Source: Nageia nagi (taxonomy: Eukaryota; Pinophyta). From it: DNA of 64,000 nt. Location of the stretch: positions 83,142,001 through 83,206,000 of the forward strand of contig JBITNC010000001.1 in assembly GCA_050084985.1 (NCBI GenBank), given 5' to 3'. The first letter of the stretch is position 1, and every line of letters starts with the position of its first letter. Under the pieces are notes generated by a model, which was not told the origin of the DNA, made no database searches, and was given only the letters and a program-made list of their open reading frames with translations. This document shows positions 35,427-47,193 of this stretch, piece by piece. The position numbers and the translations under genes were made by a program.

Positions 35427-36829
35427 CTAGCTTCATTTGAGGATGTCTTTCCTTAGCAAGATAAAAGATTTGAGCATCTCTAATTGATTCCAAAAAAATA
35501 TTTAAATAAATGAAAAGATGATCATGATCAGAAAAGATAAAATTTGTATCTTTAAGTTAAAATTCTTCCCAATAACTTCTCTTTATGCTAGGGATAATCT
35601 TGGCTGAAGAATATGATGAGATTAAGGAATTTTTTTAAAAATCCTTTCATAATCTAGCAACACAAAATACTTTTGTTAATCTCCTTAGTTGCAATCTTCC
35701 TAACCCTTTTGTTATAAATGATCAAATAATCCTTAAAAAAGAAACTAGATAATATGATAAAATTAAAGGATCTATCTACAAACACCATTTTATAATAACT
35801 TTCATAAATTATGATAACAAACTATGCAATTATTACTACTAATATTTAATTTGGAATGTATGTTTTTATTCCAATCCAATGCTTCTTTCCTGGTACTCTA
35901 GCCATATGTATGATTTACCCATAGACATCCTTGGTAAATGTTCATACTTGACATTGCCTCTACTACTAGCAAGAATTGTTATCCCTAATAGGGAAACCTA
36001 TGAATTTGAAGAATTTCTCATACTACCAAAAGGAATCCATATCCCTAATGAAGTGATTTTGAGTGTTGAAATATTATTCATCTTTATTCTTTTATTTTTA
36101 AATTTTTCATCATTTTCATTTTTTATTTTTATTTTTAGTCTTACCATAGTCAATGTAATGGATTTGGAAAGAAACAACCTTTCATCATCCATTCTAACAT
36201 TCCAAATTCTCATAGCTAGATTGAAGAGAAGATCAATGGATGCCATTATTGTCTTAGTGTTTCTCATAAGACTTCTCAAATTCTCCCTTAGTATTTTTTT
36301 TCCTCAATGTTCAATCTTGAAAATATGATTCTAAGTAATTTTAAAGATTAGCAAATCATGAATATCCTAAACCCTTTATAGTTGAGAAGAAAATTAAACA
36401 ATTCTCAAATAACACTTATCTCATGAAAACATTTTGCCTTGATAAGATTCTAATAATGGGAGAAATTTTGATGATATATTTTGAAAGGAAGAAGCAAAAG
36501 TTATATAAAGTTTTAGTTTAATCAAATCACAATAATGTGATACACATTTTTATATTTTTTTATATATCTATTTTTGTTTTAAATTTCAAGACATATAAAC
36601 ATGGTATGTATAAAAAGTTTTGGATTAATGATCTAGCCTATTTTTTTAGGAGGACATCTTTGATCCTCTATTCATTTATGCTTCATAAAAAAACTTTTTC
36701 AAATGGATGATATTTTATGAATTGGGAAAACATATGAATCATTATCAAATAGTTTATAGGTGTGGTTTGAGACTTTTTCAAAAATCTCATATGGAACTAA
36801 CCATAAAGAGTTGAAAAATCTAGGTTTAC
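35427..36829 (-). other. 3' untranslated part of the giant element after integrase
   Basis: No domain is recognised between the integrase end and the 3' LTR. A minus frame at 35998-36279 and an overlapping plus frame at 35879-36328 are open but resemble nothing known. The purine-rich stretch GCTAAGGAAAGA lies about 20 bases before the LTR and AATGAAGCTAG directly before it; either could be the polypurine tract. Confidence 0.5.
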
Positions 36830-37860
36830 TTTTTTGTCCTCATGATGAATATCCCACAATCAAACTTTATCACCTACATTAAAATATTTATTGTAAGCAT
36901 ATTGATAAAAACATTTTTCATTTTTATTTTATTATTTATTTCATTTTTATGGCTTGTTCTCTATTTTCCTCTAGTTTGATCAATTAAAAATGTATGTTGA
37001 TCAAAGGTTCCTCCTATTTGATATTTTTCATTAATTTCAAACTAGGAATTTTTAGTTGGACTGGAAGGATATGTTCTCTATTGTATACTTGATGGAAAGG
37101 AAAAATTTTTATTGATTCTTTAGGCATGATTAGATACAATCAAAGAGCAAAATTTAATTTATTGTGCCAATTTTGCATACTAAGGAAGAGAATTGTAGAA
37201 ATGATTCTTCTCATATTTTTATTTATCAATTCAGCTTGACCATTTCCTTAAGGGTAATAATCCAAAATCATTTCAATTTTTACATTATATTCCAAGGAAT
37301 GATTCATCATCTCAAAATAGTTAAAACATATGGAATTATTAGTGACTATACTAATTTGGATCCCAAATATAGAATAAATATTTTTCTCAAGGAATTCAAT
37401 GACTACTTTAGAAGTTACCCAAAAAGTTGGTATAGCTTCTACCCACTTGGTAAAATAGTCAGTGGCTATGAGGATGAACATATGGCATTTACTAGACAAA
37501 TGTTTTATCAATCCCATAAAATCAATTACCCACTTTGTAAATGGGTCATTAACAATGATTGATTTTAAGGGAGTAGTTTTGAATTTTTCTCTCCCAATAA
37601 AATTTTGACAATCTAAACAACTATTAACATACTCATTACAATATTGAAATATAGTTTCCAAGTAATACCTAGACCTAATTATTTTGTATGTAGTAGTGGT
37701 TAGAGCAAATTATCCTCTATATACTCCATCATGAAATTCTTCAAGGACTTTAGGAATTTGATCATTTTCAATGCATCTTAATAAAAAATCATTAAAAAAC
37801 TTCAAAAAAGTATACCATAGCGTAAATAATACTTATATTATTTTACTTTCAAATCTTATT
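36830..37860 (-). pseudogene. Integrase of the giant Tat-like element (decayed)
   Basis: On the minus strand an H2C2 region reads EEFHDGVYRG and YVNSCLDCQ, and the core reads PFTKWVIDFMGLIKH (first Asp), ATDYFTKWVEAIP, QISIVTNNSICF (second Asp now Asn in the usual TDNG) and EMILDYYPQGNGQAELINK (Glu region). A 137-codon stretch at 37248-37661 is open. Phrases such as YYPQGNGQAE are characteristic of the Tat/Athila side of plant gypsy integrases; no chromodomain follows. The plus frame 37164-37562 is its antisense shadow. Confidence 0.9.
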
Positions 37861-38169
37861 TTACGCTGCATAATATATGCTTTGGTACCTAATCTATCAT
37901 CAAATATTCTATGATACTATCGAAATAATTTCTCTTTTTCAATTGTAATAACCAATACCTACATTTGTAGATCTTCCTCTATAGTGAAATGTTCATAATG
38001 AGTTCACATTACCCTTTTCCTATGATCAATTTAACTAGATTAAAAACCAAATTATGCTCCTCCACCTTCGCTACCCAATACCCTCTAACCACTTCCAATT
38101 TTATCTATGTTAGGATAGACTTTATAGCTAGATCTAGTATCATCATGATAATTATTTCTTGGAAATGTA

Positions 38170-38490
38170 TACTGTAACATTTTTTACTACTTTGACCATT
38201 ATAAATGCTTGCTTTTCTAGAAAAGTATACTTTTCTTTTGCACTCTTTAAATCATGACTCAATGCAATTGGGTGGTCCTCATTTTTATCATTAACTTATG
38301 TTATTAATAAAGAAATTGTATGATATAAAACATAAGTATACATTTTGAATGGTTTACTAGAATCAAGTTATACCATAGTAGGGGTACTCATGAGAGCTTC
38401 TTTGATGTTCTCAAATGCTTATTTTCCTTCATTCAACCATTTGAATTATACATTTATCTTTAGCATTTTTTTAAATAAAAATTAATTTTT
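38170..38490 (-). pseudogene. RNase H following RT, giant element (decayed)
   Basis: The minus strand reads KWLNEG, AFENIKEALMSTPTMV near 38400, and KEKYTFLEKQAFIMVKVV near 38230, the standard start and middle of the RNase H that follows RT in gypsy elements. It is separated from its RT (42330-43100) by the solo LTR, whose target duplication lies at 38497-38501 and 42255-42259. Together with the domain at 43122-43837 this gives the element two RNase H domains, a trait of the Tat lineage. Confidence 0.78.
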
Positions 38491-38501
38491 ATAAAGTCAA
38501 A

Positions 38502-41500
38502 TGTAACAATCCACCCCATGGCACTAGTCAACCTCGAGCACCATTAAGGATGTGAATGAAACTATGTTTGAATCATTTCTATATGATTATCAATTTTAAG
38601 TAGAAATATGTATTATTTGTATCAAGTTGATGCTAGCTTCAAGATTTTATGGTGCAAGTAATAGGTTACTATAAGATGAAAGGAGTAATCAAAGACCCAA
38701 CAAACCAAAGGTGAATTGGTGATGAGAACAAAAGGGTAAGAGGATAAAATGATTGGCATTCAATTGCTAACACATCCTATGACCATTGTAAATAATGTAG
38801 TTGCATATAGAATAATGGTTATGACTATCAATTACTTGATGAAATTATGTTTTCCAATGTGTTTGGATTAATCTTGCCTTGCAAGATGAGGTGACCATTG
38901 CAGGTACATATGTGTTTTCCCTTATTTGGTATTTTTGAAATTTAAATTTTGAAATGGCGGGAAAAAGGGGATATACCTTATTTAAATCTAAAAATTTATA
39001 TAAGGTTAGAAACATAAATTTAATAGGGTGAAAGTTGAATATGAGTGTCTATATTATTATCACATAGGGCTAATAGTAAAAATAATATTAGATAGAGACT
39101 AAGGTCCCCTTATAGTATTACAAGATATTTAATGGGTAGGAAAATAATGGAGTAATAATCCTACTTAATTTTATTTTCTTATGTTAGGTATGGATAATAG
39201 TTGGCACTAATTTGTTAGTTAATAAAAGAAGCTTCAAGGTATTTAATACCATTTTAATCATCAATAGCTTCAAGCAAACCTACCCCAAAAATTATCAAAG
39301 GTGTGAGGAGATGTCCATTTGGACACACTTGAACCCCTTTAGCTATAAATAAAGGAGTAGAGAATTAGAAAAATACCTAATTATCTATATTTTATTATTT
39401 CATTCTTATTATTCTCAAATTTAGGTGTAGAGTTACATGAAGAAAAGAAATCTTTCTTCCCTCTTCAAGTCAAGGTGCATTATTTCACATTATTTTTGCC
39501 TAATAAAAGTAATTTTATTTTTGAGGTATTTAATGAGTTGTATAAAAGTAAAGAAGTGGGATTTTATTTTATTATTTTTCTTTTATTTAGATGTAGGGGT
39601 GGAAAATTTTATGTTCAAATTGTATTATGTATTTTATGATATTTTAAAGAGATTAATCAAATATTTGTTTTATGCCTTTAGCTAAAATTTTATTAAATTC
39701 CTAATATAATGTTTATCATAATGTTTGATAAAGTTTCATAAAATTAATTATTGTTAGAAGTGTTGTACCCTTTGAAGAGACATAGTGGTTATTTTATTTA
39801 AAGGTTGGTACCATATCTTTTTCTTTAAAAAGTAAAGGAGAGGGATTTTCTTATATTATTTTTTCTTTATGTAGATGTAGAGGTGGAAAATTTTATGTAC
39901 AAATTGTATTATGTATTTTATGATATTTTAAAGAGACTAGCCAAATATTTATTCTTATGCCTTTAGCTAGAATTTAATGAATTTATTTTAACATGAATTT
40001 TATTAAATTTTTAATATGATATTATCATAATGTTTGATAAATTTTTATAAAATTAATTATTGTTAGAAATGTTGTACCATTTGAAGAGACATAGTGATTA
40101 TTTTATTTAAAGGTTGGTACCATATATTTTTCTTTGAAAAGTAAAGGAGTGGGGTTTTATTTTATTATTTTCTTTTATTTAGATGTAGGGGTGAAAAATT
40201 TCATGTACAAATTGTATTATGTATTTTATAATATTTTAAGGAGACTAGTCAAATATTTCTTCTTATAACTTTAGCTAGAGTTTAATGAATTTATTTTGAC
40301 ATGAATTTTATTAAAATCCTAATATGATATTTAGTAAAGGAATATTATTAAATTCATGTGAAAGTGGAGAAAGATAAATTAATAAAAATATGTTTTATTA
40401 TTATTATATAATTTTATCAATTAAACTAATTAGTATTTAATAAGGTGATAAGTATGTTTAATATTTTTAATAAGTAATTCAAGAACTCTTTAGAATTTTG
40501 TATTAAATAAACTATGGTTTTGAGATTATGATATTGGTATAATGTTTAGTAAAATAATTCACATAGTACCAATTTTATTACTTAATTATTAAGGTATCCA
40601 AGACCTTATTATAAATGATTTAATTATTTAAGATGGATTAATTATAGGGTAAATAAATAATAGATTAATGTACATTGACCAAGGAAAGGAGATAGTTTTT
40701 CTTAAGGTCTATAGTTAAATTTATTTGCATAATGGTCAAGTTTAAAATGGGTTGTCCTAATCCTCCTCCTTTCTAGTACTCGATCCACCCACCAAGTTCC
40801 AAGGGGATGTTTGATGCTCATTGCATGAAGATCAATGGAGATGTTTAAAGGTTGATACAATGGTCAAAATCATATGACATGAACATATTTGAATTACAAA
40901 CTCATTAGATATGAAATAGTATTATTTATCAAAAAGATCCCTTTAATGATTAAATGGATTATATTATATTATATTAATTTATTAAAGGTTGTTTTGTATT
41001 TATGTCATGTTAATATGGTAAATGGAAAGTAGATGAGTTGTACTTCAATGAATTGGTTTTATTGTATAAATGATTAATGAGTTGCCCTTTTTATTGAGAA
41101 TAATATTATGATGGTTTAATGCTATAAATAGTGATGATTACAAGAATAGGAGTAGGAATTAATAATTATTATTTCATGATCAGTAGTGGGTAGTATAAAT
41201 CAATTTAAGTAATTGATTTTACTAAAACTATCCCAACGACTTAGAAACAATCCTAAATTTGAACTACTAAGGTTCCAAATGATAATTTGTGATCACTTGG
41301 GAAATTTTAGGAACCCTTAGGATCAAAATGGGTACAAATGGAACCCAATGGGAATAAATGGTATTGTTTGGGATACTTTGGGATAAATATAGAGTTTTTA
41401 GATAATAAGATCAAGATATTAATGATCAAAGTTTAAAGGATAAAACCTAATCTAACTTAGAATTAGAATCTACCTACTTAGTGAATGAATTGTTAACTTT

Positions 41501-42254
41501 GAGATTTAATGAGTTTATGGTTTACATAGTATATTAATGAATGAAGTGGGTAACTAGGATTAGAAAATGCCACCTAACTACATGGCCTCACATATTAAAC
41601 CAAAATGGGTTATGGTTTTTATTTATTTGCAAGTTATAAAAATCAATTAATTAAAATTATAGGGATAAAATGAATATTTCTCAATTACTTGTATAATGAT
41701 CTTAAGGATTGATAATAAATAAGAACCCTAAATAAATCCACTATCATTACAATATTTTAGAAAAGGATCCCATATTAGTCTTATGGACCCAAATGTAGAA
41801 GGTAAATGTTATGAACCCTTTGGGATTAAATAGGATAATTTGGAGATACTATGGGAAATAATTTGGATTGTTTGATATTGTTATAGAATCTAAATCTTAA
41901 GATTTCTTGAATATTGATTTGTACTTAAACTAATGATATTAAACCTTTACATCATAACAAGTACACCCTCAAGTTAAAATATATAGTAATGAAGTTTAAA
42001 TAAAACTAGGGTATGATCATCATGAGTATCTACTTGCAAGCAAAGTCAAGAGAACCTGATGAACCTACCCTTGTAATTACAAAGAAAGGGTGAATACTTA
42101 ATAATTTAAATGAGGTATCAATATGTAAACCATGTGGGATATATTTCCCTAAATAAAAAACCTTGAAAAGTCCACAAATCGATAAATAATAGCTTAAAAA
42201 AAATAGTCCTAAAATTTAGAGTTGTTAGATGATGAAAGATGGAGTAGCATTACA
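38502..42254 (+). mobile_element. Solo LTR related to the long-LTR gypsy family (3.75 kb)
   Basis: It starts TGTAACAATCCACCCC and ends gtagcattaca, the same end as the 5' LTR at 9171. It is collinear with that LTR in diverged form: caaccaaaggtgaattgg near 38700, tatgaccattgtaaat near 38785, gaccaaggaaaggagatag near 40678. The flanks TCAAA (38497-38501) and TCAAG (42255-42259) form a 5-bp target duplication with one mismatch. No internal region remains, so it arose by recombination between two LTRs. It belongs to a related subfamily rather than to the same subfamily. It interrupts the pol gene of the giant element. Frames inside, for example 39437-39685, are not genes. Confidence 0.85.
39547..40330. 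repeat. Tandem repeat of a ~300-bp unit inside the solo LTR (about 2.6 copies)
   Basis: Units begin agtaaagaagtggg at 39547, agtaaaggagaggg at 39831 and agtaaaggagtggg at 40140, spaced 284 and 309 bp. Each contains tagatgtagaggtggaaaat, aaattgtattatgtatttta and, in the first two, ggttggtaccatat. The third is partial. It is not seen in the LTRs of the related element at 4437-18819, so it arose within this subfamily or this copy. Confidence 0.88.
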
Positions 42255-42329
42255 TCAAGAATGAATCTTCTCAAAATGTTTACTTTATAGAAGAATGATT
42301 GTAATGATTTTTTGCTTATTTATAAAGGG

Positions 42330-43100
42330 ATTTTTTTAATAGCAAGTACCCATTTTGGATCGATACAAGTACCATGTTTCAAAAAAATGTACCCCAATAG
42401 TTTTCCTTCAAAAATAGATTTCTTTAGATTCAATGACATTCCAAATTCTTTGTATATTTCATGTACCTAAATAACATGTTGAAAATGATCTTCTCTCTAT
42501 TTTGAAAATGCAATCATAACTTCTATTTCCCTATGAAAAGTAGCCCCTGCATTTGTTAACCCAAAAGGCATACATTTATAAGTAAAAGTGCCCCAAGGAG
42601 TAGTAAATGTCATCTTAAATAGGTATCCTCTTCTAAAACCCAAATTTGATTATATTTTGAATGAACATATATCAAAGAGAACATCCCTAACTGATTAACC
42701 ATATACAAAATATAATCCATCAATTATAATTGATAACTATCCTTGATAGAGGCTAAGTTGGAATTCTAAAAATCAATTCATATTCTAATATCTCTATTCT
42801 TTTTCATATTGGGATAATATTAGCCACCCAAGAGCAATGTCTAATTGAGTAAATAATGTTAGAAGCCAAAATTTTATCCATCTCTTTCTTGACCTTCCAT
42901 TCAATCTCTAGATTGAAACATCTAAGATTTTATCTATAAGGTTTTGATTTATCTTTTAGGAGAATAATATGTTGAAACATATCTATTATAAACCCTTTGA
43001 GATAAAAATAATTCCAAGTGAAAATAATCTTAAATCTTCTAAATGCCTCCATCAATTCTACTCTTTCATTTAGTGTACATCAGTGCTAATCAATACTTAT
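42330..43100 (-). pseudogene. Reverse transcriptase of the giant element, YxDD box deleted
   Basis: On the minus strand: KVKKEMDKILASNIIYSIRH, SWVANIIPI, QLGMFSLIYVHSKYNQI, TPWGTFTYKCMPFGLTNAGA, TFHREIEVMIAFSK, EDHFQHVIQVHEIYKEFGMS and KLLGYIF. These are the motifs of a Tat-like RVT_1 domain in order. Between TFHREI and MIAFSK about 20 residues are missing, including the YLDD catalytic box, without a frame break (near 42525-42545). The enzyme is dead by deletion as well as by stops. The coding sequence runs in from the upstream RNase H through a linker, with no LTR or boundary between. Confidence 0.88.
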
Positions 43101-43121
43101 TGAGGTGGGGCTCATTTGGAT

Positions 43122-43837
43122 TCAAATTGAAAGTAGTGGTAATTTTAGATATATCTTTGATAAGTTTTGGTGACTAAAGTGATCATTTTGATCATAGATA
43201 TTTTCTAATTCAATCATGCTAGAAGGTATTCTATTTGAATCCAATTGTAAGATTTTATCTGATTCTATAAAACCTAATGAGTATTCCTTAATGCATTGCA
43301 AGAATAGTAAATATCTCCTATAAAATTTAAAAATCAACCAGTGTTCTATATTATTTGGTACAACTAGTCTAAATAATAGTTCAATTTGGTAATGCCTTAA
43401 TCTAAGAGAATAAACTAGTTTTATCATTGAAGCTAATACAAATAAAGAATATACTTGGGAATTTTGGATTAGAGGAATAATAATTATGTTGAAAGAATTA
43501 AAATTTTCAATCATTTCCCAAATAAGATTCCTATAAGACCATACCATAGATTTTTGGTTTGAAATTAGTTTTTCATTTATTTAATAATCAATTAAGCATA
43601 TCTAAAGCAAACTATATTATGAATTTATATCTATTTCTTTAATATAGTTAGACCTTGATACAAGGCTTCATATTCAATAGTATAATTGGTATAATGAAAA
43701 GTTAATCTTATCAAATACACTTTGTTTTCCCCATTTGATGCAATCAAAATAATACCTATTTCATTTCCTTCTCTACACTTACTACCATTAAAGCACATCT
43801 TCCACATAACATTCAAATTGATAATGTCAATTTCCAT
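43122..43837 (-). pseudogene. Additional RNase H domain upstream of RT
   Basis: The minus frame 43837-43631 (68 codons open) reads MCFNGSKCREGNEIGIILIA and IEYEALYQGLTILKK. The next segment (43547-43122, 141 codons) reads NFNSFNIIIIPLIQNSQVYS and VLASM, then a linker VVPNNIEHW. This matches the archaeal-type RNase H of Tat-like elements: FDGS (Asp now Asn at 43787-43789), AEYEAL (Glu kept) and the PRxxNxxADxLA end. Its place before RT, rather than between RNase H and integrase, follows a layout I recall from some plant gypsy polyproteins. It probably assists removal of RNA during replication. Confidence 0.83.
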
Positions 43838-43989
43838 TTTTAATTCTTCTTCAAACTCTTAATAAGTACTAATTTCAATATCCTAAAAGAAGGCTACTAA
43901 TTTATTTTCCTATAACGTTACTTCATGCATAATACTCCTTTGGATATTTTCTTTTATTCTATTTTCTTCACTATCTTGAAAGAAAGATT

Positions 43990-45130
43990 TTGACATATTC
44001 TCACTACCTCCTTTTTTTAGTGAATTAGGCTCCTGTTATTCTAGTAGATCATTGCTTCCTAGAAGAGCCTCATTCTTAGCAATCATGTCTTGCAACATGT
44101 TTATGGTAATGTAATTTTTAGGATCAAGTTCATACTTAGATTACAATAAGACTTCAAGGCTAAAGACTTAGTATTATCCAAGAGAATAGGTACTATATTT
44201 TTCTCATCTCTATAATTGCCTCTTTTTTAATCTTGAAATTTTCTAAAATTATATTGAGGCCAAAACCCTTGTTGTGAATTTTATATCTATTGAATAGTTA
44301 TATTAGCCAGTTTCCTCAGTAATTTATTTTGAATTTACTTTCATTGAGGAGCTTCAACTTTATCATCTTTACTAGATGATTCAAAATTTCCTTTTTTAGA
44401 CTCAAAAGGCCTTACTCATTTAATCTTTCCTATAGCAATCATGTATTATTTATATATAATAGCTTCACCAATCATATTATCAAAAGAAGTGGGTTTGTAA
44501 GTTGTTACCATATATCCCAATTCTTGCTCTAATGCATTGATAAATAAATATTTCTTAATTAGGTTAGCGGGTTGCAAAATCTTATAAATCCTTAGAAAGT
44601 GTTTATTGAAATGGTCAATAAATTATGGAACTAATTATTTATGTTTTTTTTATATGTAAGATGTCACTAATAAATTTTGTTCCCAATACTCTACTTTTGA
44701 AACATGCCTTGCATACATTTGGTAAATTATCCCAACTACTAATAGATCCATTTGGGAGGGAACTCTACCAATGTAGTGCTTCTTTAAAAAAACATTTTGA
44801 CAAGCATTTGTACTACCACATCTTCATGTTAGAACCCCACTACTTTGTAATAAGTATTAAAATTTTCCAAATATTCTTTTTCTATAGTTACCTAGAGGTA
44901 TGTTGGAAAGTGAGATAAATCTCTAGTTTTCTTGGGTAACTTGTATATTTATCATGTTAAATTCAATGGCCGCCCTACATTATTCTACCATGATCATAGG
45001 GATATTTTCTCCTCATCAACCCTATGCAAGTTTCTATATCTGTATCAAAATCTAAGAGGTTATTATCTTCAAAATATTATGGTGGAATGCTTCTTAATGG
45101 TGTGGGAATCCTTATTTAAATGAGTACAAA
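43990..45130 (-). pseudogene. Gag core of the giant Tat-like element (decayed)
   Basis: On the minus strand near 44710-44820 the translation reads CFFKEALHWxSSLPNGSISS followed by WDNLPNVCKACF, the Retrotrans_gag core (ALxWYxSLPxGSIxSW). Downstream come LIKKYLFINALEQELGYMVT and TSFDNMIGEAIIYK. After that a Lys/Glu-rich stretch and a Gln/Asn-rich stretch lead toward the extra RNase H. No zinc knuckle or protease motif was clearly read between 43840 and 44300. The plus frames 44625-44918 and 44932-45123 are antisense shadows. Confidence 0.75.
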
Positions 45131-45180
45131 ATTAATATCTATGTTTGTTTATTCTCTTTGAATTATTTTCAATCATCTCT

Positions 45181-46956
45181 CTAGTTTAGTATAGTAAAGA
45201 TTCCAATCACCCCTTTTTGTTGATCGAACATTTTGAGTTGTTCTTCTAGAAGAACTTGACAGTTTGAATAAGAAACTTCAATTTTGGTCAAATTAGGAAG
45301 GCTTTGAATTCTTCTATGAAAAGGGTCAAGTGTGAGTAATAAATGCTCTTCCACCAAGAGAAGAAAATTTGATCTAAATTTTATGAAATCAATATCATCT
45401 TCTTCCAAATCACTATCAAAAGGGAAATCCCTTAGTCTAAGATTTTTTGGAATGATAATACATTTGAATTTATTTTTATTTTTGAGATTTAATAGCACAA
45501 CTTATCTTCTTATTTGAAAAAGAAAGAAGTCTCTTCTAGAAACTTCATTTCTTTTATGTACTTCAAATGGTAATTTTCGTTCTTCACTTCTATGATTGAT
45601 CTCTTCACAAATAATATCTAATACTATAGAAATTTCTTTAGTGATTAATGATCTTTTGAGACCTATATGTAGCCCTTTTATTTCACTAATCAAGGGGAAT
45701 GATATTTGAATCAAATATTTTTCAATGAGTAAAAGAAAATTGACCCAATGACCAAAAATTTCTTCTATCTCTAATTCTCCTTCTAACACATAATTGTACC
45801 TTGTTGTTTCAATCTCCTCTTCTTCAAAGATAGAAGTATTTATAACTTTATCCACTTTTTTAATCTAGTCCTTTCTTTGAGTGTCTTCAAATATAATCCT
45901 CTCTAAAATCCTTGGCCTAAATGTTGTTGCATTGGTGTTAAATTTGTATCATCTAACCTTCTTAATACTTTAGATTGAATAGTTGATAATATGTTCAATA
46001 AGGATTATTTTAGAAAATAGTTATTAGCTTTAATTACATCTCACTTTCTTGTATAATCAAAATATTTGAACTCTCTTCCTATAAATGAAATATTTTAATT
46101 TTTTTATCAAAGTAATCTAGTATGAAAAATGTAAAAAATCAAGGAATGCTGGAAGGCTTTGACTTCTTCTTAGAGAATTTCATGGATTGAATGTGATAGG
46201 TTGTTCTTTGACACTAAGGATAAAATTTGATTTATGATTTATTGATCCTTCCTTATCTAAGTCACTATCATATGTTGGATAAACTTTGATTCTTAAAACT
46301 TCTTCCAAGAAAATATTTTCAATTACTTCTCAATTTTTAACAAATTTCAGACCAACTTCTTATCTAAACTAGAAATGATAAGCATCACTCTTTACAACTT
46401 GATTCCTTTGTTGATATTTTGAAGGTATTTGTTGACTTATTAACATTAGTTCCTCTAATATGATCTAATATATTTGAGAAATCAATCTTTATTATTTTAT
46501 GGTTGAAGAAAGTTTATTAACTCTAGTTGTGACTAATGACTATAAGGATAGTTGTGCTGGACTTGTTTTGATAAGTAAAAAGAAATTGATTTTAAATTCT
46601 ACCAAGTCTTTCTTATCTAATTCTCCATCAAATTTAGTGTGATAGTATGTATTTTCCAACTTCTCTTCATCAAAGATACCTAATTATTCAATTGATCTTT
46701 GTATTTTCAAGTTAGCTTCACCCTAAAAAATTTACTTGAGGAAAAACCTTCTAATTTTAAAATTTTTAACTTGAACTATAGGTGTGAGGTGTCTCTCTTA
46801 CGCTCTAGTTAAATTATTAGTTTTACTTTATGTGAAAGTATTAAAGATAGTTTGATTGAAGAATAGAGTTTTGTTTCTAATTTCTTTTTGAATCCTCCTA
46901 ACTTGTTGATTATGTGAAGTATGATACCTTACAAAGTTAGGTTTAGAATTCACCAT
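45181..46956 (-). pseudogene. N-terminal part of the giant element's gag with four repeated modules
   Basis: An ATG at 46956 opens MVNSKPNFVRYHTSHNQQVR, a plausible start. Four related modules follow on the minus strand, centred near 46560 (VEFKINFFLLIKTSPAQLSL), 46215 (NHKSNFILSVKEQPITFNP), 45740 (WVNFLLLIEKYLIQISF) and 45355 (FRSNFLLLVEEHLLLTLDP). Each has an acidic run before it (for example DSDLEEDD, EGELEIEE) and a RxIQSLPxL-like phrase after it in at least two. Spacing is about 345, 475 and 385 bases. Open pieces are 45502-45855 and 45181-45498. The function is unknown; repeated acidic plus hydrophobic modules suggest a multimerisation or binding surface in the capsid precursor. Confidence 0.62.
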
Positions 46957-47193
46957 AATTCTTCAACATAATTTATTTTTCTAACTTAAGTTATCTTTTA
47001 AAAAAAGAGTGAATTCCTATATTTTCTTTGCACTTAGAAAAATTTCCAAGTGAATAACTTTATTTTGAGTTTCCAAGCTAGATTCAACTAGCCAAAAGGG
47101 TAGTTCCTTATTTTCTTCCCTAGCATAGTTGCTAATTTTGTTAACCACTTTAATGAGGTGGTCCTCAAAGTGGTAACTTAATATTTTGTGTAT
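46957..47193 (-). other. Leader of the giant element before the gag ATG
   Basis: No conserved domain is present. One minus frame (VVNKISNYAREENKELPFWL near 47070-47140) looks protein-like and might mean gag starts further upstream than 46956. No clear primer binding site was found here or at 47560-47576. Confidence 0.4.

Noticed and set aside
35879-36328. Overlapping plus (149 codons) and minus (93 codons) frames.
   Set aside because: No recognisable motif; hydrophobic low-complexity translation typical of AT-rich non-coding DNA. Left as untranslated part of the giant element.
37164-37562. 132-codon plus frame.
   Set aside because: Antisense shadow of the integrase at 37248-37661 on the minus strand.
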